A stretch of DNA of 64,000 nt from Corallococcus silvisoli (GCF_009909145.1 NZ_JAAAPJ010000001.1:558001-622000), one strand, 5' to 3'; shown: positions 25,879-35,094, numbered from the stretch's first letter. Translations and numbers: made by a program. Notes: generated by a model from the letters alone, not told the origin.

Positions 25879-27728
25879 CAGTGCATCCCCCGAGACCCCG
25901 GACCCGACGAACCACCCCCGCCGCCCTCATCCAACCGCGCGGCGATGAGCCCCAGCAGCCCATGGTTCAACAACGCCATCTCCTGCGCGTTCAGCGGGTG
26001 TTGTCCCAACAGCAGCGCCTGCACGTAGAGCATCTCCACCGACAGCTTCAACAGCTCCCGCCCCTCCACTCCCGCCAGCCGGCGCACCACCGGGTTGTGC
26101 AGGTTGAGGCACAACAGCGCCCGCTCCTGTCCCCCCGCCCCCGCCAGCACCCCGTCCAGCACGCCCGCGTACAAATCATCCGACCCCTCGCGCGCCCGCT
26201 CCGCGTCCCGCCGGAACGCGCCCTCCGCGTCCGCGCTGTAGAGCGTGGGCACCTCCGCCGGAAAGAACTTCTTTACCTCCACCCCGCACCGGAATGGCGC
26301 CAGCACCCCTTCCGCCAATCGCAGCAGCGGGTAGAGGGCTTCGCGCTCGTCCAACGTCAGCTCCTCGAAGCTCTGCGGCAGGTCCGCCGACGAGAACGCC
26401 GCCACCTGCGCGTCCGCCACCACGTGTGGCAGCTTCTCCAGCAGCGCCGTGTCGTGCGTGTACGCCGCGTTCAGCACGCACAGCCCCTGCGCCGCCGCCA
26501 CCCGCGCCACCTGTCGGAACCCGTCCAGCGTCGGCGTGTAGCGCACCACCGGCCACGAACGCCGGTAGTCCGCCAACGTCATCACCCCCAGCGAGGTCTC
26601 GAAGGGCAGCCAGTCGATGACCAGCCGGTAGAAGGCGTCGTCGTCCAGCGCCAGCCCTTTCACCGACAGCCCATGCAGGGCGATCAACCGCTGGAGCGAC
26701 CGGGGCTCCTCGCGCGCCAGGTCCATCAGGTACTGGCGCAGCGACTGGCCCAGCGCCTCGCGCGCCCGGGACAACACCGCGTCCTCGTAGAAGGACTCGC
26801 GGCTCGCGGTGGGCCTCAGGCCGTTCGCGTTCACCACGCACTTCACGAAGAACGCCCACTCCGGAAGCAGGTTCTCCGCGCTCTCCGACAAGAGCATGTG
26901 CTTCAGGTACACGCGGTGCTTCTGCTTCGCGTTGAAGTGCGGCGACGCCGGCAGCACGAACGCCACCCCGTCCACGCCCCCCGCCTCTGAGCGCAGCGGA
27001 ATCACATCCAGGAAGTCCGTGCCGAACACCTCGCGCCCGTATGCGAGCAGCGCCTGCCGCTTGTCTCCCGCCGTCTCGTACTGGCGGCGCCAGGGCGGCC
27101 CGTCCGGGTTGAGGGTCTCCGTCTGCCCCCCCACCGTGAGCCGGACCGGGAAGGGCAACAGGCCCCCGTAGTGCTTCGCGAGCTGGCGCACCCGCTCGGG
27201 CGTGAACCACTCCCCCATGTCCGGGCGGGCGACCAGGTAGACGTGCGTCCCGGGGGCGTTCAGCGGGTGCTCGGAGACGCGCACGTCGTAGGTGCCGTCA
27301 TGCCGGCCCCGCCACTCCAGCGTCCGCCCATCCCCCTTCGCCGAGCGCGTCACCACCAGCAGCTCGTCGCACACCATGAAGCACGACAGGAGGCCGATGC
27401 CGAACTGGCCGATGAAGTCGTTGCGGCGTGCCTCCAGCTGCTCCCGCTTGGAGGACTCGCCGATGGTGGCGAGGAAGCGGTGGATCTCCTCCTCCGTCAG
27501 CCCCACGCCTTCGTCGGTGAAGAGCAGGGTGGGGGGCCCGCCGTCCTGCTTCTCCCGCAGCTCCAGCCCCACCGCCCCCACCGCCCCGGGCTCCAACTGC
27601 TGCCGGGCGCGAATCGCGTCCGTGGCGTTCTGGAGCAGCTCCCGCACGTAGACCCCCGGCGAGCTGTACAGGTGGTGGGACAGGAGGTCGATGACCCCTC
27701 GGAGGCTGACTTGGAATCGATGGTCCAC
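25878..27728 (-). CDS. HSP90-family protein, divergent HtpG paralogue
   Basis: The N-terminal GHKL ATPase domain is clear: catalytic-type E30 and N34 in RELLQNATDAI, D72 in FTDEGVGL, and GQFGIGLLSCF (108-118). The middle domain (FLDVIPLRSEAGGVDG, KHRVYLKHMLLSE, RPTASRESFYED) is also HSP90-like. The C-terminal third differs from housekeeping HtpG and ends in a Gly/Ser-rich tail. This matches the shorter HSP90-family proteins of actinobacteria and myxobacteria. The start is uncertain: GTG at 27728 gives MDHRFQVSLRG, while GTG at 27770 adds 14 residues. It is first in an operon with the helical-repeat gene. Confidence 0.88.
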   Translation of the reverse strand: MDHRFQVSLRGVIDLLSHHLYSSPGVYVRELLQNATDAIRARQQLEPGAVGAVGLELREKQDGGPPTLLFTDEGVGLTEEEIHRFLATIGESSKREQLEARRNDFIGQFGIGLLSCFMVCDELLVVTRSAKGDGRTLEWRGRHDGTYDVRVSEHPLNAPGTHVYLVARPDMGEWFTPERVRQLAKHYGGLLPFPVRLTVGGQTETLNPDGPPWRRQYETAGDKRQALLAYGREVFGTDFLDVIPLRSEAGGVDGVAFVLPASPHFNAKQKHRVYLKHMLLSESAENLLPEWAFFVKCVVNANGLRPTASRESFYEDAVLSRAREALGQSLRQYLMDLAREEPRSLQRLIALHGLSVKGLALDDDAFYRLVIDWLPFETSLGVMTLADYRRSWPVVRYTPTLDGFRQVARVAAAQGLCVLNAAYTHDTALLEKLPHVVADAQVAAFSSADLPQSFEELTLDEREALYPLLRLAEGVLAPFRCGVEVKKFFPAEVPTLYSADAEGAFRRDAERAREGSDDLYAGVLDGVLAGAGGQERALLCLNLHNPVVRRLAGVEGRELLKLSVEMLYVQALLLGQHPLNAQEMALLNHGLLGLIAARLDEGGGGGSSGPGSRGMH

Positions 27729-27938
27729 GCGGCTGTCGAGCGTAGCGCGCTGCCTCCCCCAGGGAACCACATTCCCCCGCCGTGGGTGGATGAAGGCCTC
27801 TGTCCTTCCCGGAGCAGCCGGACGCGCCAGCCCCCTTCCGCCCCCCTGTCGGAGTGTTATGTGGCGCCCCAGCCGTGCGGCGCCCCCGGGCGGCACGGCG
27901 ACATGTCGTCTCTTTCCTTCCTCCTGGAGTGGACAACG

Positions 27939-28805
27939 ATGCGCAACGAGCTGAAGGCAGTGGTGGTGGGCGCGGTGCTGGGTGTTTCGGGCGTGGCCTT
28001 CGCGCAGGGCACGCCGACGACGCCCGCGGCTCCGGCGGCCAAGGCCCCCACGGCGGACAAGGCCGCGGGCAAGGCGGGCAAGGCCCCCGCCACGGCGGGC
28101 AAGACGGAGGTCACCTGGTGGGGCCACGCCGCGTTCGTGGTGAAGACGCCGGGCGGCGCGGTCATCGCCATCGACCCGTGGCTCACCAACCCCAAGGCGC
28201 CCCAGGGCGCCACCTGGCCGGAGGCGCTGGACGCCATCCTCGTCTCCCACGGTCACTTCGACCACGTGGGGGAGACGAAGGCCCTGGCCCAGAAGACCCA
28301 GGCCAAGGTGTTCGGCTCCTTCGAGCTGGTGTCGCTGCTGGGCGTGCCGGACGCGCAGAACATGGGCGGCAACGCCGGCGGCACCTTCCAGGTGAAGGAC
28401 GCCACCATCCACTTCGTGGAGGCGGTGCACTCCAGCAGCTACCAGGCGGACCCCAAGGCCCCGTCGCAGTACGCCGGCGCGCCCCTGGGCTTCGTCATTG
28501 AAATCGCCAACGGCCCCACGCTGTACCACGCCGGGGACACCGGGGCCTTCCAGTCCATGGAGCTCGTCGCGGAGCAGTTCAAGCCCACCGTGGCCATGCT
28601 CCCCATCGGCGGCCACTTCACCATGGACCCCGCGCAGGCCGCCGTCGCCACGAAGCTGCTCAAGGTGAAGTCCGTGGTGCCCATGCACTACGGCACCTTC
28701 CCCGCCCTCACCGGCACCCCGGAGACGTTCACCTCCGAGCTGAAGAAGGCCCGGGGCACCGCCAAGGTGCTCGCCCTGGAGCCGGGCAAGGCCGCCTCCC
28801 TGTAG
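27939..28805 (+). CDS. Exported metallo-beta-lactamase-fold hydrolase (UPF0173 type)
   Basis: The 288-residue precursor has a Sec signal peptide (MRNELKAVVVGAVLGVSGVAFA) and an Ala/Lys/Pro linker. A metal-dependent hydrolase domain beginning VTWWGHAAFVV follows. The metal site is VSHGHFDHVGE, with later ligands likely in YHAGDTGAF and VPMHYGTF. UPF0173 proteins are usually cytoplasmic; the signal peptide here predicts periplasmic action on an unknown substrate. GGAG stands nine bases before the ATG at 27939. It is divergent from the HSP90 gene. Confidence 0.87.
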   Translation: MRNELKAVVVGAVLGVSGVAFAQGTPTTPAAPAAKAPTADKAAGKAGKAPATAGKTEVTWWGHAAFVVKTPGGAVIAIDPWLTNPKAPQGATWPEALDAILVSHGHFDHVGETKALAQKTQAKVFGSFELVSLLGVPDAQNMGGNAGGTFQVKDATIHFVEAVHSSSYQADPKAPSQYAGAPLGFVIEIANGPTLYHAGDTGAFQSMELVAEQFKPTVAMLPIGGHFTMDPAQAAVATKLLKVKSVVPMHYGTFPALTGTPETFTSELKKARGTAKVLALEPGKAASL

Positions 28806-28811
28806 GCCCCA

Positions 28812-28834
28812 CCCGTCCGCTCCGAGTGGACGGG
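28812..28834 (+). terminator. Short hairpin after the metallo-hydrolase gene
   Basis: CCCGTCC (28812-28818) pairs with GGACGGG (28828-28834) around a nine-base loop, seven bases after the stop. No T-run follows directly, so termination is plausible but not strong. Confidence 0.4.
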
Positions 28835-28983
28835 CGCGGTGTCTTTCACCCCCTCCATCAGCTTCCGTTGCAGGACGCCGCCGCCGTCCCGGGGCCGGGT
28901 GGCATCCCGGGAGCGGCTGGGTTATTCCCCGCGAAGTGCGTCCCGGCGGGGAAGGCCGGCCGCGCGCTTCGAGGGGTGTACCG

Positions 28984-30375
28984 GTGTCGGTGCTGGTTTT
29001 TGGAAGGGGGACCTGGCTGGCCACGCTCCTGGCGGACGTGGTCGCCGCGCATGCGCAGGCCCCCGCGCCCGTCCCGCTTCCCTCGCTCCCGGACGCCTCG
29101 TCGGGCCGCGCCCGGGGCCGCGCCTTCCTGCGGCGCACGCTGCGGGCCTCGGGGCTCGTCTACGGCACGCCCGTACCGCTGCCCTCGCCGGTGGATGGGG
29201 GCGAACCCTTCGACACCCCGGGACGCGCGGTGGAGGATGAGCTGTTCCACGCCGTGGTGCGCACGCTGGCGCGCATGGCCTTGGATCTGGCGCGGGTGAT
29301 GGATGCGCCGGAGGGCCCCCGGGTGGAGCAGCTGCTGGTGCTCTTCTCCGTGCTGGCGGGCGAGCTGAACCTGGCGCAGGCGCTGGACGCGCGGCTCGCG
29401 GCGGGGCTGCCGGTGCCCCGGCGGATGGTGGGGCGGGTGGAGGACGCGCTCGACAAGCGGGCGCCGTCGCTGGCCGGAGACCCGGTGTACGGGCTGGTGC
29501 TGCACAACGGCGCGCAGTACGCGGACGCGCAGCTGTTCTGCCGGCAGGCCATTGATTTGTTCTCCCGCGGGCGGCTGTCCCGGGCGGGCGCGGAGCGGCG
29601 GTGGGACTTCGCGGCGCGGCAGAAGGCGCTGCTGGTGGACGTGCTCACCGCGCTCGCGTGCGTGGACCGGGAGCCCAGCCCGCCCGCGCGCCGCGCCATC
29701 CTCCGGCAGGTGGAGGGCCTGAAGCTGCCGCACGCGCTGGAGGGCGAGGTGAAGGCCGCGGTGCGCCAGTCCTTCGAGCGCAAGCGCGACGTGCGGGACG
29801 TGGTGCGCCGGGTGCGCAGCGTGGACATGCGCCACCTGCTCCTGGAGCAGACGCTGCTGGCGGCGCTGGTGGACGGCCGGCGCACGCGGCGGGAGCGGGC
29901 CTTCATCGACACGCTGGCGGGCGCGCTGCACGTGCCCCAGGCGGAGCTGCGCCGGTTGGAGCTGGAGATGGCGGAGTTCTACGCGCGGCACCGCTCGCTG
30001 GTGGATGTCTTCACCGTGTCGGACGCGGCGGGGGCCATGGGCGAGGACCTGATGGCCGGGATGCAGGAGACGCTGGAGAAGAACTTCCACCGGCTGATGC
30101 AGGAGGCGCGCGAGACGGGCGACCTGGCGGTGCTGCTCACCAAGGCGGCGCGGCGCCAGAAGCTCACCGCCGACGAGCGCCAGCGCATGCGCGCCCAGCT
30201 CATCGACGTGGCGAAGGCCATCCCCGCGCTGGCCATCTTCGCCGCGCCGGGCGGCATCCTGCTGCTGGCGGCGCTGGCGAAGGTGCTGCCCTTCAGCCTC
30301 CTGCCCAGCTCCTTCCAGGACGGCCCCGCCGTGGACCCCGACGGCGAGGACACCGCCGAGCGCGAGGCGCGGTGA
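28984..30375 (+). CDS. LETM1-like domain protein
   Basis: This 463-residue protein is largely helical. Its C-terminal ~100 residues carry the LETM1-type pattern: EARETGDLAVLLTKAARRQK, LTADERQRMRAQLIDVAKAI and PALAIFAAPGGILLLAALAK, ending VLPFSLLPSSF. LETM1 in mitochondria is an inner-membrane protein tied to cation/proton exchange and ribosome binding; bacterial relatives are uncharacterised. The central part (residues ~230-370) resembles a TerB-like helical domain. GAGGGG lies seven bases before the GTG at 28984; a longer frame from 28936 lacks a site. Only one hydrophobic segment is evident (IPALAIFAAPGGILLLAALA). Confidence 0.75.
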   Translation: MSVLVFGRGTWLATLLADVVAAHAQAPAPVPLPSLPDASSGRARGRAFLRRTLRASGLVYGTPVPLPSPVDGGEPFDTPGRAVEDELFHAVVRTLARMALDLARVMDAPEGPRVEQLLVLFSVLAGELNLAQALDARLAAGLPVPRRMVGRVEDALDKRAPSLAGDPVYGLVLHNGAQYADAQLFCRQAIDLFSRGRLSRAGAERRWDFAARQKALLVDVLTALACVDREPSPPARRAILRQVEGLKLPHALEGEVKAAVRQSFERKRDVRDVVRRVRSVDMRHLLLEQTLLAALVDGRRTRRERAFIDTLAGALHVPQAELRRLELEMAEFYARHRSLVDVFTVSDAAGAMGEDLMAGMQETLEKNFHRLMQEARETGDLAVLLTKAARRQKLTADERQRMRAQLIDVAKAIPALAIFAAPGGILLLAALAKVLPFSLLPSSFQDGPAVDPDGEDTAEREAR

Positions 30376-30399
30376 GGCCCCCGCCCGCGCCCGGAGCGT

Positions 30400-31776
30400 C
30401 TACTTCACCTCGGTGAGGGTGACGCGCAGGTGCTGGGACACGGGCGTGCCGTACCGCGACGGGGGGACCCGGCGCACGGTCTTGTCGGGGTCCAGGCCGC
30501 CTTCCGGAGCACCCTGGTGCGGGCCCACCGCGGGCTCCTCATCCAACTCCGTGCCCACGTCCCACAGCGACACGCGGGACGTCACGTCGCCCGTCAGGAG
30601 CGTGCCCGAGGCGTCGAACAGCGCGATGCCCTGCTCGTCGGTGCCGAAGAGCCAGTCATTGGACTGGCCGAACCTCATCGCGAAGGACAGCCGCTCGGCG
30701 GGGCGGGCGCTCACGTCGAACTCGTAGGCGTGGCCCGGCAGGAGGGGACCGGGGGCGGACGCACCCACGGGCGAGTTGAACGAACCCGACGTGCGCACGC
30801 CCGTGGGCGGGCTCGCGGAGAGGGCGCTGGCCAGGCGGGACACATCCCCCGTCTCCGCGAGCAGCTCCAGCCCCTGGCCCCGGTCCGGCGCGCCCTCGGT
30901 GAAGAGCGGCGCGGCGGCGTTGTGCAGCGCGAAGATGCCCGGTGAGAGCGGCGTGGCCACGCCCGTCAGCGGCGTGAGGTAGGCGAGGAGGGCCGCGGCG
31001 TCGCCCGTCTCCGCGATGGCCTCCAGGCCCAGGCCCCGGTCCGGTTGGCCTTCCGTGAAGAGGGTCTCGTTGCCGTCGCTCACCGTCCAGACGCCCGGGG
31101 AGATGCGCACGGGCTTGATGCCCTCGGAGGTGGTGAGGGTGACGCGGTCGTCGGAGATGTTCTCGATGCGCACGGTGAAGCGGTGCGTGGCCGCGTCGGA
31201 GGCCACGAGCACGCGGATCATCGACGCGATGGCGGGCAGGACGAACGTCTGGCCGCTGGTGAGCACGGGGCGCGGGCCCACGCGCCGCACGTTGGGATTG
31301 AAGTCCTTGGCGCCCGGGCCGTCCGTGGACGTCGCCTGCTTCGGGCCGGTGTGCGGGCCCACCGCGGGCTCCTCGTCCACCTCCGTGCCCGCGTCCCAGA
31401 GGAGCACCTGGTCGGTGATGTTGCCGGAGAGGGGCCGGCCGTCGGCGGAGTAGAGGGGGATGCCCTGGGGCTCCGTTCCGAAGAACCAGTCATTGGACTG
31501 GCCGAACATCGCGACGAAGGTCAGCCGGTGCTTCACGCCCGCCGTGAAGCTGAACTCGTAGGCGTCCCCCGGCGCCAGCGGGCCCGGCGACGTGCCGCTC
31601 AGCTTCGTGTCGAAGCGTCCGGACTTGAGCTGCTGGAACGGCGCCACGTTCTCGATGCGCACGCGCACCTCGCGGGCCGAAGCGTCGGCGCCATCACCCG
31701 AGCCACAGGCGGACAGCGTGAGGAGGCCGAGCGCGGCGGCGGAGGCGACGCCTCCGCGGAAGGAGTGGATGGACAT
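30400..31776 (-). CDS. Spondin-N-domain lipoprotein
   Basis: The 458-residue precursor starts with a lipoprotein signal (VASAAALGLLTLSAC, lipobox LSAC). The mature part holds two spondin_N-type units, each with FGQSNDWxFGT, a middle strand, and LWDxGTExDEEPAVGPH. Between them are two copies of a segment SPGxxxxHN...LFTEGxPDRGxGLExxAETGD. Spondin_N is an extracellular-matrix adhesion domain in animals and occurs on bacterial surface proteins. GGAG lies nine bases before the ATG at 31776. A role in surface contact is inferred from family only. Confidence 0.85.
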   Translation of the reverse strand: MSIHSFRGGVASAAALGLLTLSACGSGDGADASAREVRVRIENVAPFQQLKSGRFDTKLSGTSPGPLAPGDAYEFSFTAGVKHRLTFVAMFGQSNDWFFGTEPQGIPLYSADGRPLSGNITDQVLLWDAGTEVDEEPAVGPHTGPKQATSTDGPGAKDFNPNVRRVGPRPVLTSGQTFVLPAIASMIRVLVASDAATHRFTVRIENISDDRVTLTTSEGIKPVRISPGVWTVSDGNETLFTEGQPDRGLGLEAIAETGDAAALLAYLTPLTGVATPLSPGIFALHNAAAPLFTEGAPDRGQGLELLAETGDVSRLASALSASPPTGVRTSGSFNSPVGASAPGPLLPGHAYEFDVSARPAERLSFAMRFGQSNDWLFGTDEQGIALFDASGTLLTGDVTSRVSLWDVGTELDEEPAVGPHQGAPEGGLDPDKTVRRVPPSRYGTPVSQHLRVTLTEVK

Positions 31777-31831
31777 GGTGGGAGTCTCCAGGGCTTCGCG
31801 GAAGCGTGAAGCGTGACAGGATTGCTCCCCA

Positions 31832-33439
31832 CTACGCATCCGTGAATCCAGCGGTGACGGCCGGTGCGGCATCCACCCGGGGCTGGGCCACGGGCAGGGG
31901 CAGGAGCGGCTTCAGGAACTGCTCCAGGGCCTCGCGCTGGCCTGTCCGGGACGCGTGCCCCACGTAGCCATCGGGGCGCACCAGGATGAGCGCTTGCGCG
32001 CCCGGGGCCACATCGTAGGCCCGGTGCGCGTGCCCCTCCGCATCGAGGAAGGCGCCGGTGGCCACGGGCGCTCCCTTCGCGCGAATGGAGAGGGTCCGCA
32101 CGACGTCGCCGAAGCAGGAGCGGGCCCATGCGGCCACATCCGAGGACTCCGGCCCGAAGGCGAGCAGCGTCCAGTGAGGGCCTCGGAAGGCATCGAACAG
32201 CCGCGAGGGATGGCCCCGTGCATCCAGGCCCGGCGCGTCCGGAGCCCGGTCTCCCGCGCGCACACGGGCGGTGTCGACGGAGGCTCCGGGCGCGAGCGGA
32301 CCGCCGCGATAGCTCAGGCCCAGTTGCCGCGTCTCCGCCCCGCGCCGCTGGGCGCTCAGGCCGCTCTGGCTCAGGCCCTGGAAGAGTTTCTGGGACAGGC
32401 CCAGCACGCTCGCGGCGATGGGCAGCCGCTCCGACTCGTAGGTGTCGAGCAGGGCGGGGTCCGCGCCCCGGAGGACATGGTCCAGCTTCCAGCCCAGGTT
32501 GTAGGCGTCCTGGACGCCAGTGTTGAGGCCCTGGCCTCCCGCGGGAGGGTGCACGTGCGCGGCATCCCCGGCGAGGAAGACGCGGCCCACGCGATAGCGG
32601 TCCACCATGCGCACGTTGGGCCGGTACACGGACAGCCAGCTCGCGTCGTGGAGGCGCAGCGCGAGGCCAGGGCGGGCCGCGTGTTGGAACCGCTCGTTCA
32701 ACGCGGCCTCGGTGAGCTCCGGCACGGTGCCGCCGGGCTTCACCTGGAGGACCAACTGGAAGCGCTCCGTGCCGGGCAGCGGGCACAGCGCCACCATGCC
32801 GCCCTTCGCGAAGGGCCAGACGTGCCAGTGTTCACGGTCCAGCCCGTCCACGCGCACGTCGCCCACGACCATGCGCTCCTCCTCGTGCGTCTCGCCGTGG
32901 AGCGCCAGGCCCAGGACCTTGCGCACGCGGCTGTGGCCCCCGTCCGCGCCCACCAGGTACTCCGCGCGAACGGTCTCCACCGCATCGCCTCGGGCCAGGG
33001 TGGCGGTGACGCCGGTGTCGTCCTGGGTGAAGCCGGTGAGCGCCGTGCCGAACTCCACCCCGTGGCCAAGCGACGCCAGCCGGTCGCGCAGGATGGACTC
33101 GGTGCGCGCCTGCGGCACGAGCCAGGGGTCGGGGTGGGGCACGTCCGGAGTCACCGGATGGCGGGGGACCATCGTCCAGCGGCCCACGACGAAGCGCCGC
33201 CAGTGGAGCCGCAGCCGAGGGTACGCGGTGCCCGCGGCGAGCACCGCGTCCAGCACGCCCAGGTCGTCCAGCACCTCCAGCGTGCGGGGCTGGAGCCCCT
33301 TCCCGCGCGAGCCGGCGAACGGGCCCGGGGCCGCGTCCACCAGACGCACTTGGAGCCCCCGGCGTGCGAGGTCACAGGCCAGCGTCAGGCCGGTGGGCCC
33401 GGCGCCAGCGATGAGCACCGGGAGGGGAGGGGAGGACAT
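31832..33439 (-). CDS. FAD-dependent aromatic-ring monooxygenase (PheA/TfdB type)
   Basis: The 535-residue flavoprotein has the FAD GxGxxG motif (AGAGPTG, residues 11-17), the DG motif in LVGADGGHSRVR, and the GD motif in GRVFLAGDAAHVHPPAGGQG followed by LNTGVQDAYNLGWKL. A C-terminal thioredoxin-like domain (from about residue 390) is typical for this class. Such enzymes hydroxylate phenols or polyketide aromatics using NAD(P)H and oxygen. AGGAGA precedes the ATG at 33439. It is divergent from a TetR gene 106 bases away, which probably represses it in the absence of an aromatic inducer. Substrate unknown. Confidence 0.9.
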   Translation of the reverse strand: MSSPPLPVLIAGAGPTGLTLACDLARRGLQVRLVDAAPGPFAGSRGKGLQPRTLEVLDDLGVLDAVLAAGTAYPRLRLHWRRFVVGRWTMVPRHPVTPDVPHPDPWLVPQARTESILRDRLASLGHGVEFGTALTGFTQDDTGVTATLARGDAVETVRAEYLVGADGGHSRVRKVLGLALHGETHEEERMVVGDVRVDGLDREHWHVWPFAKGGMVALCPLPGTERFQLVLQVKPGGTVPELTEAALNERFQHAARPGLALRLHDASWLSVYRPNVRMVDRYRVGRVFLAGDAAHVHPPAGGQGLNTGVQDAYNLGWKLDHVLRGADPALLDTYESERLPIAASVLGLSQKLFQGLSQSGLSAQRRGAETRQLGLSYRGGPLAPGASVDTARVRAGDRAPDAPGLDARGHPSRLFDAFRGPHWTLLAFGPESSDVAAWARSCFGDVVRTLSIRAKGAPVATGAFLDAEGHAHRAYDVAPGAQALILVRPDGYVGHASRTGQREALEQFLKPLLPLPVAQPRVDAAPAVTAGFTDA

Positions 33440-33493
33440 GGCGATCTCCTGTCGCGACGGCCCCGCGGGGGCTCGCGTCAATGGAGATGAAAA

Positions 33494-33511
33494 TGTAAGG
33501 AAGTGCTTATA
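33494..33511. promoter_or_regulatory. Candidate TetR operator
   Basis: The imperfect palindrome TGTAAGGAAGTGCTTATA lies in the shared promoter region of the monooxygenase and TetR genes; six of nine arm positions pair. Its right half overlaps TATAAG on the minus strand, a good -10 hexamer for the monooxygenase. Confidence 0.4.
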
Positions 33512-33545
33512 TTGTCAGCTTGCGTTCCCGCTCCAGGAGTCCGTC

Positions 33546-34142
33546 ATGCCGCGCGCGAAGCTCTCTCCTCGGAAGATGCCCACGCAGGAGCGCTCGCGCG
33601 CGACGGTGGACGCGCTGGTGCAGGCGACTGCTGACATTCTGGTGCGCGACGGCGCCGCGAAGCTGACGACGAACCGGATCGCGGAGCGCGCGGGCGTCAA
33701 CGTGGCGTCGCTGTACCAGTTCTTTCCCAACAAGGAAGCGCTGGTGGCGGAGGTGTCGCGCCGGCACGTGAAGGCGCAGCGCGAGGCCGCTCGGGAGGTG
33801 CTGGCGACGCGCGGCTTCGACACCCTGGAGGAACTCATCCGGACGCTGGTGGCGCTGGGCTTCGCGGCCCACGCGGTGTCGCCGAAGCTGCACCATGCGT
33901 TGACGGAGGAGCTGCCCGCGCGCCGCGCCCGGAAATGGGAGCCGGAGGACGCGCCGATGCTGGACGCCCTCCGCCACTTCCGCACCGACGTGCCGGACCC
34001 GGAGCTGGCCCTGTGGCTCATCGACACGGTGTCGCACGCGGTGATCCACCGCGCGGTGGTGGAGCGCCCCGAGGCCCTGTCCCAGGGGCTGCTCCAGGAG
34101 GAGCTGGTGACGCTCCTCCTGCGCTACGTGAAGCGGAAGTAG
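33546..34142 (+). CDS. TetR-family transcriptional regulator
   Basis: This 198-residue regulator has an N-terminal helix-turn-helix with the usual TetR wording (SRATVDALVQATADIL, TTNRIAERAGVNVASLYQFF, PNKEAL) at residues ~15-66. A variable helical ligand-binding domain follows. AGGAG precedes the ATG at 33546. Placement back-to-back with the FAD monooxygenase suggests it controls that gene and itself through the palindromic site between them. The ligand is unknown. Confidence 0.92.
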   Translation: MPRAKLSPRKMPTQERSRATVDALVQATADILVRDGAAKLTTNRIAERAGVNVASLYQFFPNKEALVAEVSRRHVKAQREAAREVLATRGFDTLEELIRTLVALGFAAHAVSPKLHHALTEELPARRARKWEPEDAPMLDALRHFRTDVPDPELALWLIDTVSHAVIHRAVVERPEALSQGLLQEELVTLLLRYVKRK

Positions 34143-34152
34143 CCGGGCCGCC

Positions 34153-35031
34153 TCAGCGCCCTGACGCCTGGGCGTCCACGGCCGCCAGCTCCTCCTTGCC
34201 CAGCTGCACCTCCGCGCCCGCGAGGTTCTCCTCCAGGTGCTTCACGGAGGACGTGCCCGGGATGGGCAGCATCACCGGCGAGCGCGCCAGCAGCCACGCG
34301 AGGGCGATCTGCGCGGGCGCCGCGTGGTGCTTCTTCGCCACGGAGTCCAGCGCGCCCCCGGCCTTCGCCAGTCCCCCCGTCGCCAGCGGGAACCAGGGGA
34401 TGAAGCCCAGGCCCTCCTTCTCGCAGTAGTCCAGCACCTTCTCGTGCACGCGGTCGGTCAGGTTGTAGCGGTTCTGCACCGACACGATGTCCACCACCTT
34501 GCGCGCCCGTTCAATCTCCGGCACCGACACCTCCGACAGGCCGATGTGGCGGATCTTCCCCTCCTTCTGGAGCGCCTTCAGCTCACCCAGCGACTCTTCC
34601 ACGGGGACCTTCGGGTCGATGCGGTGCAGCTGGTACAGGTCGATGCGCTCCAGCTTCAGCCGGCGCAGGGACATCTCCAGCTCCTGGCGCAGGTACTTCG
34701 GCGCGGCCACCGGATGCCATTCATTGGGGCCCGTGCGCACCAGGCCCGCCTTGGTCGCCACCACCACGCCCTTGGCGTACGGGGACAGGGCCTCCGCGAT
34801 GATCTCCTCGCTGTAGTAGGGGCCGTAGGAGTCCGCCGTGTCGATGAAGTCCACGCCCAGCTCCAGGGCGCGGCGCAGCACGCGCACCGCCTCCGCCCGG
34901 TCCTTGGGCGGCCCCCAGATGCCGGGGCCGGTGAGCTGCATGGCGCCGTAGCCCAGGCGGTGGATGGGCAGGTCTCCGCCCAGTTTGAAGGTGCCACTCT
35001 TTTCCGCGGGACGCGTTGAAGTGCCGCTCAT
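34153..35031 (-). CDS. Aldo/keto reductase
   Basis: This 292-residue NADPH-dependent reductase has the catalytic tetrad D64, Y69 (FIDTADSYG), K94 (VVATKAG) and H136 (LYQLHRID), and the C-terminal NADP-binding wording LPIPGTSSVKHLEENL. It belongs to the AKR type often annotated as pyridoxine 4-dehydrogenase-like oxidoreductase; the true substrate is unknown. It converges on the TetR gene with only ten bases between stops. The SDR gene upstream is 63 bases away on the same strand, so the two may be co-transcribed. Confidence 0.92.
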   Translation of the reverse strand: MSGTSTRPAEKSGTFKLGGDLPIHRLGYGAMQLTGPGIWGPPKDRAEAVRVLRRALELGVDFIDTADSYGPYYSEEIIAEALSPYAKGVVVATKAGLVRTGPNEWHPVAAPKYLRQELEMSLRRLKLERIDLYQLHRIDPKVPVEESLGELKALQKEGKIRHIGLSEVSVPEIERARKVVDIVSVQNRYNLTDRVHEKVLDYCEKEGLGFIPWFPLATGGLAKAGGALDSVAKKHHAAPAQIALAWLLARSPVMLPIPGTSSVKHLEENLAGAEVQLGKEELAAVDAQASGR

Positions 35032-35094
35032 GGGTGCTTCCTCCGTGCAGGGTTCACCAGGAATGGATGCATGTGCAGGAAATGCGTTGCTGGC

